Positions 45,707 to 55,971 of a stretch of 56,602 nucleotides of DNA are shown here, in pieces. A program made the position numbers and the translations under genes. How positions within the stretch are numbered: position 1 is the stretch's first letter; each line of letters opens with the position of its first letter. This stretch comes from an uncultured Pelagibacteraceae bacterium. GTDB taxonomy: Bacteria; Pseudomonadota; Alphaproteobacteria; Pelagibacterales; Pelagibacteraceae. A model generated the notes under the pieces. The model was not told the origin of the DNA. It saw nothing but the letters and a program-made list of their open reading frames with translations, and searched no databases. The stretch spans positions 1 through 56,602 of the forward strand of contig CACBYV010000009.1 in the NCBI GenBank assembly GCA_902543575.1, given 5' to 3'.

Positions 45707-47361
45707 AAGAAGAATTAATTTTTTGCCCTTTAGGAGGGTCTGGAGAAATTGGGATGAATATGAATTTATTCGCCTATGGAAATCCAGATAATAGAAAATG
45801 GATAATTGTAGATATAGGAGTTACTTTTGCAGATGATGCAATTCCTGGAGTTGATTTAATATATCCTGACCCTGGATTTATTGTTGATAAAAAAGATGAC
45901 TTATTAGGAATTGTTCTAACTCATGCACATGAAGATCATATTGGTGCAATTGCTCATATATGGCCAAAACTAAAATGTAAAATATTTGCCACTCCATTTA
46001 CATCAGTGTTAATTTCAGAAAAATTTAAGGAAAAAAAAATCGATGTAACAGGATATCTAGAAGTTGTTCAATTAAATAGCATTGTAGATTTAAGTCCTTT
46101 TAAAATAGAATTTGTTACATTAACACATTCTATACTAGAACCTAATGGACTAAAAATTGAAACACCTGTTGGAAATATATTACATACTGGTGATTGGAAG
46201 TGTGATCCAGATCCATTAACTGGAGATAATATGAATTCAAAAAGATTAAAGGAAATTGGTGAAGAAGGTGTTTTGACAATGATATGTGACTCAACAAACG
46301 TATTTAGTGCAGGAAGAGCAGGATCTGAGCTCGATGTAAGAAAAAATATGCTAAAGATAATGGAAAGATTAAAGAAAAGGATAATTATTACTTCTTTCGC
46401 TTCAAACGTAGCTAGAATGGAGTCTGCCTTTTATTGTGCTGAAAAAACAGGTAGGCAAATTGCTTTGGTGGGTCGTTCAATGCATAGAATTTATAAAGCT
46501 GCTAGGCAATGTGGTTACTTGCAAAATGTTATTGAACCACTTGATGCTAGAGATGCAAAAAATATCTCAAGGGAAAAAATTGTTTATTTATGCACTGGTA
46601 GCCAAGGAGAGCCAATGGGTGCGATGAACCGTATTTCAAATTATACACATCCAGATGTTTTTGTTGAGAGAGGGGACTCAGTTATATTTTCTTCAAAAAT
46701 TATTCCAGGTAATGAAAAAAAATTATACAAACTTCACAATCAATTAGTTAGAGAAGGTATAGAAGTAATTTCTGAAGATAGTGAATTTATTCATGTATCA
46801 GGACATCCAAATAGAGAAGATTTAAAAGATATGTATGACTGGATAAAACCAAGATCAGTCATACCTGTTCATGGCGAACATAGACATATGATTGAACACA
46901 TAAATTTTGCTAAAGAAATGCAGGTCCCATATCCTGTTAGAGTAGAAAATGGTGATATAGTTAGAATTTATCCAGGTGATAAGCCTGAAGTATATGATAA
47001 AGCTCCAAGTGGAAGACTTTATGTAGATGGTTCTATAAGTGTTGAAGAAGATGCTCAATCTATCAAAGAAAGAAAAAATTTATCTACCAACGGATTAATA
47101 GAAGCAACATTAGTAATCACTCCAAATGGTAATATTCATAACAAACCTTTATTAACTTTTAGAGGTTTACCTATATATGAAAAAGATGAATTTACATTTA
47201 ATCTTGAAGAGGAAATTGAAAAAACAGCAAAAACTTTTTCTTTAAATAATAAAAAGCAAGAGTCAAATTTAATTGATGCTCTTAAAATAACTTGTAGAAA
47301 GTACACAAAAGAAAAATTAGGAAAAAGACCTTACACAAATATAAATTTAGTGAGGATTTAA
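45703..47361 (+). CDS. rnj: Ribonuclease J
   Basis: This 552-residue beta-CASP metallo-beta-lactamase nuclease acts in mRNA decay and 5' processing. Zinc ligands are in LTHAHEDHIGAI (about residues 73-84), LTHS near 147 and HTGDWKCDPDP near 165; HVSGHPNREDL near 370 and PVHGEHRHM near 389 belong to the beta-CASP and final His motifs. RNase J is the usual 5' exonuclease of Alphaproteobacteria. It overlaps coaX and is followed with no gap by the DUF1467 gene. Confidence 0.94.
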   Translation: MKEELIFCPLGGSGEIGMNMNLFAYGNPDNRKWIIVDIGVTFADDAIPGVDLIYPDPGFIVDKKDDLLGIVLTHAHEDHIGAIAHIWPKLKCKIFATPFTSVLISEKFKEKKIDVTGYLEVVQLNSIVDLSPFKIEFVTLTHSILEPNGLKIETPVGNILHTGDWKCDPDPLTGDNMNSKRLKEIGEEGVLTMICDSTNVFSAGRAGSELDVRKNMLKIMERLKKRIIITSFASNVARMESAFYCAEKTGRQIALVGRSMHRIYKAARQCGYLQNVIEPLDARDAKNISREKIVYLCTGSQGEPMGAMNRISNYTHPDVFVERGDSVIFSSKIIPGNEKKLYKLHNQLVREGIEVISEDSEFIHVSGHPNREDLKDMYDWIKPRSVIPVHGEHRHMIEHINFAKEMQVPYPVRVENGDIVRIYPGDKPEVYDKAPSGRLYVDGSISVEEDAQSIKERKNLSTNGLIEATLVITPNGNIHNKPLLTFRGLPIYEKDEFTFNLEEEIEKTAKTFSLNNKKQESNLIDALKITCRKYTKEKLGKRPYTNINLVRI

Positions 47362-47607
47362 TTGAGTATTACAGGCTCAATAGTTGTATATGTGTGCTTG
47401 TGGTGGATAGTTTTTTTTGCCATTCTACCTATAGATGTTAATCGTGAAAAAAAGGGAAATATAGAGGGAGTTGACCCTGGGGCTCCAGAAAATCCAAAAA
47501 TAATTAAAAAAATAATTTATTGTACTTTAATTACGTCTGGTATTTTTATAGTTATATATCTATTAGTAATTAATGAAATTTTAAATTTACGTAACTTTTT
47601 AAATTAA
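47362..47607 (+). CDS. DUF1467-family small membrane protein
   Basis: This 81-residue protein has two membrane helices (about 5-22 and 50-72) around a conserved cytoplasmic segment with LPIDVNREKKG and VDPGAPENP, the DUF1467 pattern. No function is established. It starts with TTG directly after the rnj stop and overlaps the proS ATG by one base. The same gene lies in this position in many Alphaproteobacteria. Confidence 0.85.
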   Translation: MSITGSIVVYVCLWWIVFFAILPIDVNREKKGNIEGVDPGAPENPKIIKKIIYCTLITSGIFIVIYLLVINEILNLRNFLN

Positions 47608-48935
47608 TGTTTTTTTCAAAATCATTTATTCCGATACTAAAAAATAATCCATCTGAGGCTAAAATTAAATCACACCAGTTAATGTTAAGAGTTGGCATGA
47701 TTAAACAGTCCTCTGCTGGAATTTATTCTTGGCTACCGCTTGGATTTAAAGTCATGAAAAAAATAGAACAAATAGTTAGAGAAGAACAAGACCGTGTTGG
47801 TGTTCAAGAAATATTAATGCCCACAATTCAATCATCCGAAATTTGGAAGGAAAGTGGACGATATGAAGATTATGGTGAAGAAATGTTAAGAATTAAGGAT
47901 CGTCAAAATAGAGAAATGTTATATGGTCCAACTAACGAAGAACTTGTGACAGAAATTTTTAGATCTTCCTTTAAATCATATAAATCTTTACCTCAATTAT
48001 TATACCATATTCAATGGAAATTTAGAGATGAGTTAAGACCAAGATTTGGCATTATGAGATGTAGAGAATTTTATATGAAGGATGCCTACTCTTTTGATTT
48101 AACAGATGATGATGCAATATTTTCTTACAATAAATTTTTTCTTTCATATTTAAAAACTTTTAAGAGACTAAATTTATCCGCAATTCCCATGGCTGCTGAT
48201 ACTGGACCTATAGGAGGAAATTTATCACATGAATTTATTATTCTTGCTGATACTGGTGAAAGTAAAATTTATACGGATAAAAGAATATTTGACGTGGATA
48301 GCTCTAAAACAATTCTAGACAAAGAATCGTTAGGCATATTGAGAAAACAATATGAAAAATTTTATTCTGTAACAGACGAAAAATTTAATAAAGATGAATT
48401 TGAAAAATCTGTCCCAGAAGAATTTAGAGTAAACACTAAAGGTATTGAAGTTGGTCACATATTTTATTTTGGAGATAAATATTCAAAACCGATGAATGCT
48501 GCTGTTGATTTTAATGGAAAAAAGGAATTTGTTAAAATGGGATCATATGGAATAGGAGTTTCTAGACTTGTTGGTGCCATAATTGAGGCAAAATATAACG
48601 ATAAAGAAGGTATTATGAAATGGCCTATGTCAGTAACACCTTATGATTGTGCGATTATTCCAATGATAAATAAAAATGATAAATCTAATTTAGAAAAGTC
48701 TATTAAAGTACATGAATTTCTAAAATCAAAAAATATAGAAACGATCATAGATGATACAGACGAAAATATCTCAGCTAAAATAAAAAAATTTAATTTAATC
48801 GGACTTCCATATCAATTGATAATCGGAAGCAAATCTGAAGGAAATTTATATGAGTTTAAAGAAGTTGATGGACAAACTCAAAAGTTAAAAGTTGAAGATA
48901 TAGGTTCACAAATAATAAAAGCTAAGCAAAATTGA
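47607..48935 (+). CDS. proS: Prolyl-tRNA synthetase, short form
   Basis: This 442-residue class II synthetase charges tRNA-Pro. Motif 1 is in EILMPTIQSSEIWKESGR near 65, GPTNEELVTEIFR near 111 is the TxE loop, motif 2 is FRDELRPRFGIMRCREFYMKDAY near 140-162 and motif 3 is GSYGIGVSRLVGA near 310. The insertion editing domain of bacterial ProS (between motifs 2 and 3) is absent, as is usual in Alphaproteobacteria. Its final bases overlap the lolC/E start. Confidence 0.95.
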   Translation: MFFSKSFIPILKNNPSEAKIKSHQLMLRVGMIKQSSAGIYSWLPLGFKVMKKIEQIVREEQDRVGVQEILMPTIQSSEIWKESGRYEDYGEEMLRIKDRQNREMLYGPTNEELVTEIFRSSFKSYKSLPQLLYHIQWKFRDELRPRFGIMRCREFYMKDAYSFDLTDDDAIFSYNKFFLSYLKTFKRLNLSAIPMAADTGPIGGNLSHEFIILADTGESKIYTDKRIFDVDSSKTILDKESLGILRKQYEKFYSVTDEKFNKDEFEKSVPEEFRVNTKGIEVGHIFYFGDKYSKPMNAAVDFNGKKEFVKMGSYGIGVSRLVGAIIEAKYNDKEGIMKWPMSVTPYDCAIIPMINKNDKSNLEKSIKVHEFLKSKNIETIIDDTDENISAKIKKFNLIGLPYQLIIGSKSEGNLYEFKEVDGQTQKLKVEDIGSQIIKAKQN

Positions 48936-50143
48936 TTTCACAACTAGAAAAAGAAATTATATTTAGGTTTTTAAAAGCTAGAAAAAAAGATGGCTTTTTA
49001 AATGTGATCTCTATTTTTTCCTTTATTGGTATTGGCTTAGGAGTAGCTGTATTAATAATTGTGATGTCAGTAATGAACGGTTTTAGATCGGAGTTAATAA
49101 ACAAAATTGTAGGTTTTAATGCCCATGCAGTTGTAAAACCTTACGAAAAGCCTTTAGTTTTTATAAATGACAAAGATTTAGCAAAAGGTATGGTCTCAAA
49201 TGATGGAGAAGCAGTAATTCTATCAAAACTAAACACCAAAGGTGTGCTTTTAAAAGGATATTTGAAAGATGATTTTAAGAAACTAGAAATATCAAATAAC
49301 CAAAAATATTTTGGGTCAACAGATTTAAAAAATGATTCAATTTCGATTGGAAAGGATTTAAGCTTTTTGCTTAATATAGATATCGGTGATCAAATAACAA
49401 TAATGTCACCATCTGGTGTTCAAACAATTGTTGGGTCATTTCCAAGACAAGATAAATTTGAAGTAGTTTCAATATTTGATAGTGGGATAGGCGAATTTAA
49501 TGAAAATGTAGCGTATATTAATCTTAATACACTAGAAGATTTTTTCGATAAAAGTAAAGATCTAAGATTTACGGAGTACTATTTTAAAGATCCGAAAAAT
49601 ATTGAATATCATAAAAAAAATTTATTAGATTTATTTCCTGGAACATATGTTTACACGTGGGCAGATTTAAATGAATCATTATTTTCAGCTTTAAAAGTCG
49701 AAAGAAATGTGATGTTTATAATCTTATCTCTAATAATAATTGTAGCTGCATTCAATATTATTTCTGGCTTGACTATATTAGTTAAAAATAAAACTAGAGA
49801 TATAGGAATTTTAAAATCTATAGGAGTAACAAATACATCGATTAAAAAAATTTTCTTTTTTGTTGGATTTATTATTGGTACTTCAGCAACTTTATTTGGA
49901 ATTTTACTAGGGACTTTATTTTCATATTATATAGAAGACATTAGGAAATTTATTTCTAGTTCTTTCGATTTAATACTATTTCCAGAAGAAATTTACTTTT
50001 TAAGCACTCTTCCATCAGAAATAAACTTAAATTCTATTATTTTAATTGCACTATGTTCAATAATAATAACTTCTATTGTATCAATTTATCCAGCTTCTAG
50101 AGCAGCAAAATTAGATACGATTCAAACTTTAAAATATGAATAA
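48932..50143 (+). CDS. Lipoprotein-releasing ABC transporter permease (LolC/LolE-type)
   Basis: This 403-residue inner-membrane protein has one N-terminal helix, a large periplasmic MacB-like domain and three C-terminal FtsX-like helices. The family start FLKARKKDGFLNVISIFSFIGIGLGVAVLIIVMSVMNGFR (shortened here as RKKDGFLNVISIFSFIG near residue 17 and VMSVMNGFR near 45) is clear. It extracts outer-membrane lipoproteins with LolD. Only one permease gene is present, so it may form a homodimer like LolF in other bacteria. It starts at TTG, overlapping proS. Confidence 0.9.
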   Translation: MISQLEKEIIFRFLKARKKDGFLNVISIFSFIGIGLGVAVLIIVMSVMNGFRSELINKIVGFNAHAVVKPYEKPLVFINDKDLAKGMVSNDGEAVILSKLNTKGVLLKGYLKDDFKKLEISNNQKYFGSTDLKNDSISIGKDLSFLLNIDIGDQITIMSPSGVQTIVGSFPRQDKFEVVSIFDSGIGEFNENVAYINLNTLEDFFDKSKDLRFTEYYFKDPKNIEYHKKNLLDLFPGTYVYTWADLNESLFSALKVERNVMFIILSLIIIVAAFNIISGLTILVKNKTRDIGILKSIGVTNTSIKKIFFFVGFIIGTSATLFGILLGTLFSYYIEDIRKFISSSFDLILFPEEIYFLSTLPSEINLNSIILIALCSIIITSIVSIYPASRAAKLDTIQTLKYE

Positions 50144-50822
50144 CTTTTTAAAATTAAATAATTTATCAAAGAAGTATGAAAAAAATAAATCTCTTAAGAT
50201 TTTAGACAATATAAATTTTAAATTTGAGTCAGGAAAAATATATTCAATTATAGGACCTTCGGGATCCGGTAAATCTACATTATTAAATCTATTGTCATTA
50301 ATTGACATTCCTTCTTCGGGTTTTATTGAATTTAATAAAAAAAAAATTGATACAAATAGTTCAATTGCGAATGACTATGTAAGATCAAAAAATATTGGCA
50401 TAATTTATCAAGATAAAAATTTATTGCCTGATTTTACAGCACTTGAAAATGTATTACTTCCAAATTTGTTAATTTCTAATAGCAAGCCAAAATCCATAGA
50501 ATTAGCAAAAAAATTGATTAAAAAATTTAACTTATCCTCAAGATTAAATCATTATCCATCAGAGCTTTCAGGAGGTGAAAATCAAAGAATAGCTATTGCT
50601 AGAGCTCTTATAAATGAACCAAACATTATTTTAGCCGATGAACCCACTGGCAGTTTAGATTTTGAAAATGCTAAACAAATATTTAAAATACTATTCAATC
50701 TAAAAGATAAAAATAGAATTATAATATTTGCAACTCACAATAGATATTTTGCAAATATGGCAGATTGTAAAATTAAAATGATTAGTGGTAAGATGAGTGT
50801 TACCAATGAAAGAATCAGTTGA
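50136..50822 (+). CDS. lolD: Lipoprotein-releasing ABC transporter ATPase
   Basis: This 228-residue ATPase carries Walker A GPSGSGKST near 41, Q-loop IIYQDKNLLPDFTALENVLLP near 90, signature LSGGENQR near 147, Walker B IILADEPTGSLD near 166 and H-loop FATHN near 200. The LLPDFTALENV form marks the LolD/MacB group. It overlaps the permease gene by 8 nt and the dnaE start by 17 nt. Confidence 0.95.
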   Translation: MNNFLKLNNLSKKYEKNKSLKILDNINFKFESGKIYSIIGPSGSGKSTLLNLLSLIDIPSSGFIEFNKKKIDTNSSIANDYVRSKNIGIIYQDKNLLPDFTALENVLLPNLLISNSKPKSIELAKKLIKKFNLSSRLNHYPSELSGGENQRIAIARALINEPNIILADEPTGSLDFENAKQIFKILFNLKDKNRIIIFATHNRYFANMADCKIKMISGKMSVTNERIS

Positions 50823-53800
50823 AAAAACATTTAATCATTTCAAAATACATACTCAATATTCTATTTGTGAAGGTGCTGTAAAAATTGAGCAATTAAAAGA
50901 TTTTTGTAAAAAAAATAAAATTAAATCTTTAGGCTTATCAGATACTTATAATTTATCAGGTGCATTAGAGTTTTCCGAAAATTTATCGTCTGTTGGTACA
51001 CAGCCTATTATTGGAACTCAGATATTGTTTAAATATAAAGAATTTGAAGGTTTAATACCTCTTATAGCTAAAAATAACGATGGATATAAAAATATTATTA
51101 AACTCTCATCAAAATCTTATTTAGAAAATGCAGAGACAACTAATCCACATTGTAAATTAGATGATTTGTTAAATAATTCCGAAGGCATAATAATTTTGAC
51201 TGGTTCCATTAAATGTTTTTTTGGCTCGCTATTTAACAAAGGTTTATTCAAAGAGATTGAAGAAATATTGATTAAGTTAAAAGAAAAATTTCAAGAAAAT
51301 ATTTACATAGAGATTCAAAGACATAATGACTTGAATGAGAAAGATTTTGAAAATTATAATCGAAAAGTTTCAATAAAGTTAGAATTGCCAATCATTGCAT
51401 CTCATGAAGTTTACTATTTAGATAAAGATATGTTTGAAGCTCACGATGCATTAATGTGTATTGGTCAAAAAACTTATGTGAATGACATAAATAGAGTAAA
51501 ACTTACAAATCAGCATTATTTTAAATCATCAGAGGAGTTGATTGAAGTTTTTAAAGATTTACCTGAGGCATTAGAAAATAATTTTAATTTACCGTTTAGA
51601 TGTTCTTTTAAACCAAATTTTTCTAAACCCATTTTGCCAAGAATTTCTTCCTCTGAAAAAGATCCTAATGAAATATTGAAACAACTATCTATTGAAGGAC
51701 TAAAAGATAAATTTAAACTATTTTTTAATATAGATCTTAAAAATATTGAAAAAGACGAAAAATATTTAGAATATAAAAAAAGATTAGATCATGAAATACA
51801 AATAATAGTTGAAATGAATTATTCTGGTTATTTCTTAATTGTTTCAGATTATATTAAGTGGGCAAAGCAGAATAAAATACCAGTAGGACCTGGTAGAGGA
51901 TCTGGTGCAGGTTCTTTGGTTGCTTGGTGTTTATCCATTACTGATATTGATCCAATAAAATTTAATCTTATTTTTGAAAGATTTTTAAATCCTGATAGAA
52001 TTTCAATGCCTGATTTTGATATAGATTTTTGTGAGGAAAAAAGAGATTTAGTTTTTGAATATTTAACAACAAAATACAAAGATAGTGTAGCTCATATTAT
52101 TACTTTTGGTAAACTCAAGGCAAGAATGGTAATTAGAGATGTCGGTAGAGTTTTAGGTTTACAATACGGTTTTGTAGATAGTATTTGTAAAATGATCCCA
52201 TTCGATCCATCAAGACCAATGTCTTTACAAGAATGCATAAATGTTGAACCTAGACTTCAAAAATTAATTAAAGATGATAAAAGAGTGGATCGTTTAATTA
52301 ATTTATCTCTTAAATTAGAGGGTTTAAATCGTAATGTTGCCACTCATGCGGCTGGAGTAGTTATTGCAGATAAAAAGTTAACCGAGACAGTACCACTATA
52401 CAAAGATAATGCTGCAGATTTATTACTACCTTCAACACAGTTTGATATGTATTCAGCAGAAAATGCTGGTCTAATAAAATTTGATTTTCTAGGGTTAAAG
52501 ACACTAACAGTCATCGATAAAGCGCAAAAATTAATAAAAAAAAACAGAGCTGAATTTAATATTGAAAAAATTAATTATGAAGACCAAAAAGTATATGAAC
52601 TATTATCAAGCGGTAAAACTGTAGGCTTGTTTCAACTTGAAAGTTCTGGAATGAAAGATGCTCTTTTAAACATGAAACCTAATAGATTAGAGGATATTAT
52701 TGCTTTAGTAGCTTTATATAGACCAGGTCCAATGAGTAATATTCCAATTTATAATGAATGCAAACATGGAAAAAGAGAACCCGACTATTTGCATCCAAAA
52801 CTAGAGCAAATATTAAAACCAACATATGGAGTAATTATTTATCAAGAACAAGTAATGCAAATAGCGCAGGTTCTTTCTGGATTTACAGCAGGTGAAGCAG
52901 ATATTTTAAGAAGAGCAATGGGAAAAAAAAAAAGAGCAGAACTTGAAAAACAAAAGCAAAGATTTGTGGATGGTGCATATAAAAATGGAATTAGCAAAGA
53001 TATAGCTGCAGGTATATTTTTAAAAATTGAACCCTTTGCGGAATATGGATTTAATAAAAGTCACGCAGCAGCATATGCAGTTATTGCTTATCAAACTGCA
53101 TTCCTAAAAACTTATTATCCTCATGAATTTTTTGTAGCTTCAATGTCAATGGAATTGTCAAATCAAAAAAAGCTAAGTGAATTTTATGAAGAATTAAAAA
53201 GACTAAATATTGAAGTAATTAGACCAGATATTAATAAATCTTTTGCTGATTTTTATTCAGATGGGAAAAAATTTTATTATGCTTTAGGTGCTATCAAAAA
53301 TGTTGGATACGATGCTATATCAAACGTAATTGAAGAAAGATCAAATAATGGAAAATTTAAAAATATTGCAGATTTCATAAACAGAATTAATCCAAAGGAC
53401 ATAAATAAATTGCAATTAGAAGGTTTGGTTCAAGCAGGGTCATTTGATGAAATAAATAATAATAGACAATCACTTTTTAATTCAATTCCTAACATTATTT
53501 TAAAATCTAAAAATGTTTATGAAAATAAATCACTTAATCAAGTTGATCTATTTGAAAATGAGGAGAATAATGAAATCAATTTTTTAGAAAATATTGATGA
53601 TTGGAATACTGATATTAAACTAACAAAAGAATTCGAAACGTTGGGATTTTATATATCTGACCATCCTTTAAATCAATACAAGTCAATTTTTAATCAGTAT
53701 AATATTACGAATTACAACATTTTTGAAAACAGTACTGATATTATAAGCTCAAATATTGCATGTACAGTTCTTAAAGTTCAAGAAAAGAAAACACAAAAAG

Positions 53801-54216
53801 GTAGTTCGTATGGAATAGTTAAATTTTCAGATCTTTCAAATGTTTTTGAATTATTTATTTTTTCTGAAATTTTTGAATTAAATAGAGAAAATTTGAAGGA
53901 AGGTAATTCTATTATGATAACATTAATGAAAAATTACATTGATGAAAATAAAACTCAAAAAAGAATAAATGTTAAAAAAATTGTTCCATTAAAAAATATA
54001 ATGGAAAAACCTATAAAAAATATAACATTTAGGTTTTATAAAGCTGATGATTTGAAAATATTAAAAAAACTCAAAAATGATAATGGTGATACTTATGTAA
54101 AAGTAATTCTAAACAGAAATGATCAAATTTATTTATTTCGATTAAAAAATAAAAGATTTGTTAATAATATGGTTCTAAATAACCTAAATTTAGGAGAAAA
54201 TGTGATATTTGATTAA
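50806..54216 (+). CDS. dnaE: DNA polymerase III alpha subunit
   Basis: This replicative polymerase has 1136 residues from the ATG at 50806 (a GTG three codons upstream is possible). The N-terminal PHP domain starts FKIHTQYSICEGAVKI; its second motif reads SDTYNLSGA, so metal binding is probably lost, as in many Proteobacteria. The polymerase site shows GPGRGSGAGSLVAW near 363 and the catalytic Asp pair in PDFDIDF near 403, with a third Asp in the palm further on. HAAGVVI near 521 and YQEQVMQIAQ near 684 follow. A C-terminal OB fold ends the protein. It is the last gene before the rpsB leader. Confidence 0.95.
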   Translation: MKESVEKTFNHFKIHTQYSICEGAVKIEQLKDFCKKNKIKSLGLSDTYNLSGALEFSENLSSVGTQPIIGTQILFKYKEFEGLIPLIAKNNDGYKNIIKLSSKSYLENAETTNPHCKLDDLLNNSEGIIILTGSIKCFFGSLFNKGLFKEIEEILIKLKEKFQENIYIEIQRHNDLNEKDFENYNRKVSIKLELPIIASHEVYYLDKDMFEAHDALMCIGQKTYVNDINRVKLTNQHYFKSSEELIEVFKDLPEALENNFNLPFRCSFKPNFSKPILPRISSSEKDPNEILKQLSIEGLKDKFKLFFNIDLKNIEKDEKYLEYKKRLDHEIQIIVEMNYSGYFLIVSDYIKWAKQNKIPVGPGRGSGAGSLVAWCLSITDIDPIKFNLIFERFLNPDRISMPDFDIDFCEEKRDLVFEYLTTKYKDSVAHIITFGKLKARMVIRDVGRVLGLQYGFVDSICKMIPFDPSRPMSLQECINVEPRLQKLIKDDKRVDRLINLSLKLEGLNRNVATHAAGVVIADKKLTETVPLYKDNAADLLLPSTQFDMYSAENAGLIKFDFLGLKTLTVIDKAQKLIKKNRAEFNIEKINYEDQKVYELLSSGKTVGLFQLESSGMKDALLNMKPNRLEDIIALVALYRPGPMSNIPIYNECKHGKREPDYLHPKLEQILKPTYGVIIYQEQVMQIAQVLSGFTAGEADILRRAMGKKKRAELEKQKQRFVDGAYKNGISKDIAAGIFLKIEPFAEYGFNKSHAAAYAVIAYQTAFLKTYYPHEFFVASMSMELSNQKKLSEFYEELKRLNIEVIRPDINKSFADFYSDGKKFYYALGAIKNVGYDAISNVIEERSNNGKFKNIADFINRINPKDINKLQLEGLVQAGSFDEINNNRQSLFNSIPNIILKSKNVYENKSLNQVDLFENEENNEINFLENIDDWNTDIKLTKEFETLGFYISDHPLNQYKSIFNQYNITNYNIFENSTDIISSNIACTVLKVQEKKTQKGSSYGIVKFSDLSNVFELFIFSEIFELNRENLKEGNSIMITLMKNYIDENKTQKRINVKKIVPLKNIMEKPIKNITFRFYKADDLKILKKLKNDNGDTYVKVILNRNDQIYLFRLKNKRFVNNMVLNNLNLGENVIFD

Positions 54217-54259
54217 AATAAGGGTTGTTTTTTATTTTATAGATTGTATTTATCTTTTT

Positions 54260-54341
54260 AAATTAACACGCACACAATTAGTGGTTTTATACCTCCGGTC
54301 CCATTAGGGCAATAATTGTGGTGGCATAACCGGGAAAACAT
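54260..54341 (+). ncRNA. rpsB (ribosomal protein S2) leader RNA, cis-regulatory
   Basis: This relatively GC-rich 82-nt stretch lies in front of rpsB in an otherwise AT-rich gap. An 8-bp stem is CACAATTA (54273-54280) with TAATTGTG (54313-54320). Inside it, GGT (54283-54285) can pair with ACC (54291-54293), and CCC (54300-54302) with GGG (54307-54309). CCGGT (54295-54299) is complementary to ACCGG (54329-54333) next to the start codon, which would form a pseudoknot covering the ribosome-binding site. A published study of Pelagibacter intergenic regions reported structured leaders before S2, S12 and SRP genes. Autoregulation by S2 is the expected role. Confidence 0.82.
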
Positions 54342-55106
54342 ATGAAAATACCAAAAATTTCAATCGAACAATTATTAGAAGCTGGAGTTCACCTTGGACA
54401 TAAAACTCTGAGATGGAATCCAAAAATGAAAAAATTTATATTTGGGAAGAGAGATTCCATTCACATAATTGATTTAACCCAAACACTTGAACTTACTAAC
54501 ATAGCACTAGAAAAAGTGCATAATACAATATCTACAGGTGGTAAAATCCTTTTTATTTCAACTAAGAAACAAGCTTCAGAAGCAATAGCTAATCTTGCAA
54601 AAGATACAAATCAGTATTTTGTTAATTATAGATGGTTAGGTGGAATGTTAACCAATTGGGGAACTATTTCAAATTCAATAAAAAAATTAAATAAAATTAA
54701 TTCAGACTTATCATCTGAAAACCGTGGTTTTACAAAAAAAGAACTTTTAAAAATGAGTGGTCAAAGAGATAAACTACAGAGATCTCTAGGGGGTATAATG
54801 GAAATGAAAAAAGTCCCGGAATTAGTTTTTATCATTGATACAAATTATGAATCATTAGCTATAAAAGAGTCTATTAAACTTGGAATTCCAATTATTGCTA
54901 TACTTGATACAAATTCAGATCCTGACGGAATAGATTACCCCATACCTGGAAATGATGATGCAAGAAGGTCAATTGACTTGTATTGTAATCTTTTGAAAGA
55001 AACTATTAGTGATGCAAATAAAAATATTAAAACTTTAAATGAAGAAGAAAAAAACCGCGAAAAAAAAACTCCTCTAGTCGATCATTCTAAAAAAAAAATA
55101 AATTAA
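54342..55106 (+). CDS. rpsB: 30S ribosomal protein S2
   Basis: This 254-residue S2 starts with [25 protein letters not shown], the standard N-terminus, and has [17 protein letters not shown] near 93 and PELVFIID then [26 protein letters not shown] near 185-210. A charged tail of about 25 residues ([18 protein letters not shown]) ends the protein. It binds the 30S platform near S1 and the 16S 3' end. tsf follows 13 nt downstream. Confidence 0.97.
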   Translation: MKIPKISIEQLLEAGVHLGHKTLRWNPKMKKFIFGKRDSIHIIDLTQTLELTNIALEKVHNTISTGGKILFISTKKQASEAIANLAKDTNQYFVNYRWLGGMLTNWGTISNSIKKLNKINSDLSSENRGFTKKELLKMSGQRDKLQRSLGGIMEMKKVPELVFIIDTNYESLAIKESIKLGIPIIAILDTNSDPDGIDYPIPGNDDARRSIDLYCNLLKETISDANKNIKTLNEEEKNREKKTPLVDHSKKKIN

Positions 55107-55119
55107 AAAACTAAACCTA

Positions 55120-55971
55120 ATGAGTGATATAGATAAAGTAAAACAGCTTAGAAAATCAACTGGCGCTGGTTTCAAAGATTGTAATTTAGCTTTAAAGGAA
55201 TCAAACGGCAATTTAGAAAAAGCTGCAGAAATTCTCAGAATTAAAGGTATCGCAAAAGCGTCAAAAAAAATGTCAAGGGATGCAAAGGAAGGTGTAGTTG
55301 TTATAAGTGGAGATTTAAATAAAACATCATTAATAGAAATTAATTGTGAAACAGATTTTGTAGCCAAGAATGATGATTTTCTGAATTTTGCAAAGGAACT
55401 AAGTGAGATTAATAATAGTTGCTCCTCTAATAGAGAAAAATTAAATAAATCTAATATGTCAAATGGTAAAAACGTAGAAGATAGTCTTCTTGCACTAATA
55501 GCTAAAATTGGTGAAAAAATAACTATCGGAAAAATAAAAACGATTCAAAATCCAAATTCATTTAATTATGTTTACCAACATTCTGTAATAAAAGATAACG
55601 TATCAAAATTGGGTGTAATAGTATCTTTAGAAACAGATCAAAAAAGTGAAGAAATTGGTGCATTTGGTAAGCAATTATCAATGCATATAGCTGCATCAAA
55701 TCCTTTAGCATTAAATTCTGAAGGAATTCAAAATGATATTTTAGTAAAAGAAAAGGAATTAATATCAGAGGAATTAAAAAATTCAGGAAAACCAAATGAA
55801 ATAGTATCAAAAATTAGTATCGGTAAGATCAATAAATTTAAAGAGGAAAATAGTTTACTAACTCAAAATTGGGTGATGGATCCTAAAAAAAAAGTACAAG
55901 ATGTAATATCTGACATAAATATTTCTAGTTTAAAAATAAAAGAATTTATTAGAATAAAAATTGGCGAATAA
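55120..55971 (+). CDS. tsf: Translation elongation factor Ts
   Basis: This 283-residue guanine-nucleotide exchange factor for EF-Tu opens with [22 protein letters not shown], the usual UBA-like domain, followed by the contact motif [17 protein letters not shown] near residue 78. The two dimerisation-like subdomains follow. Its TAA overlaps the frr ATG by one base. In most Alphaproteobacteria pyrH comes next, but here frr follows at once. Confidence 0.96.
   Translation: MSDIDKVKQLRKSTGAGFKDCNLALKESNGNLEKAAEILRIKGIAKASKKMSRDAKEGVVVISGDLNKTSLIEINCETDFVAKNDDFLNFAKELSEINNSCSSNREKLNKSNMSNGKNVEDSLLALIAKIGEKITIGKIKTIQNPNSFNYVYQHSVIKDNVSKLGVIVSLETDQKSEEIGAFGKQLSMHIAASNPLALNSEGIQNDILVKEKELISEELKNSGKPNEIVSKISIGKINKFKEENSLLTQNWVMDPKKKVQDVISDINISSLKIKEFIRIKIGE

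Noticed and set aside
51849..52079. Minus-strand frame inside dnaE
   Set aside because: It is antisense to the polymerase active-site region, whose conservation explains the open frame.
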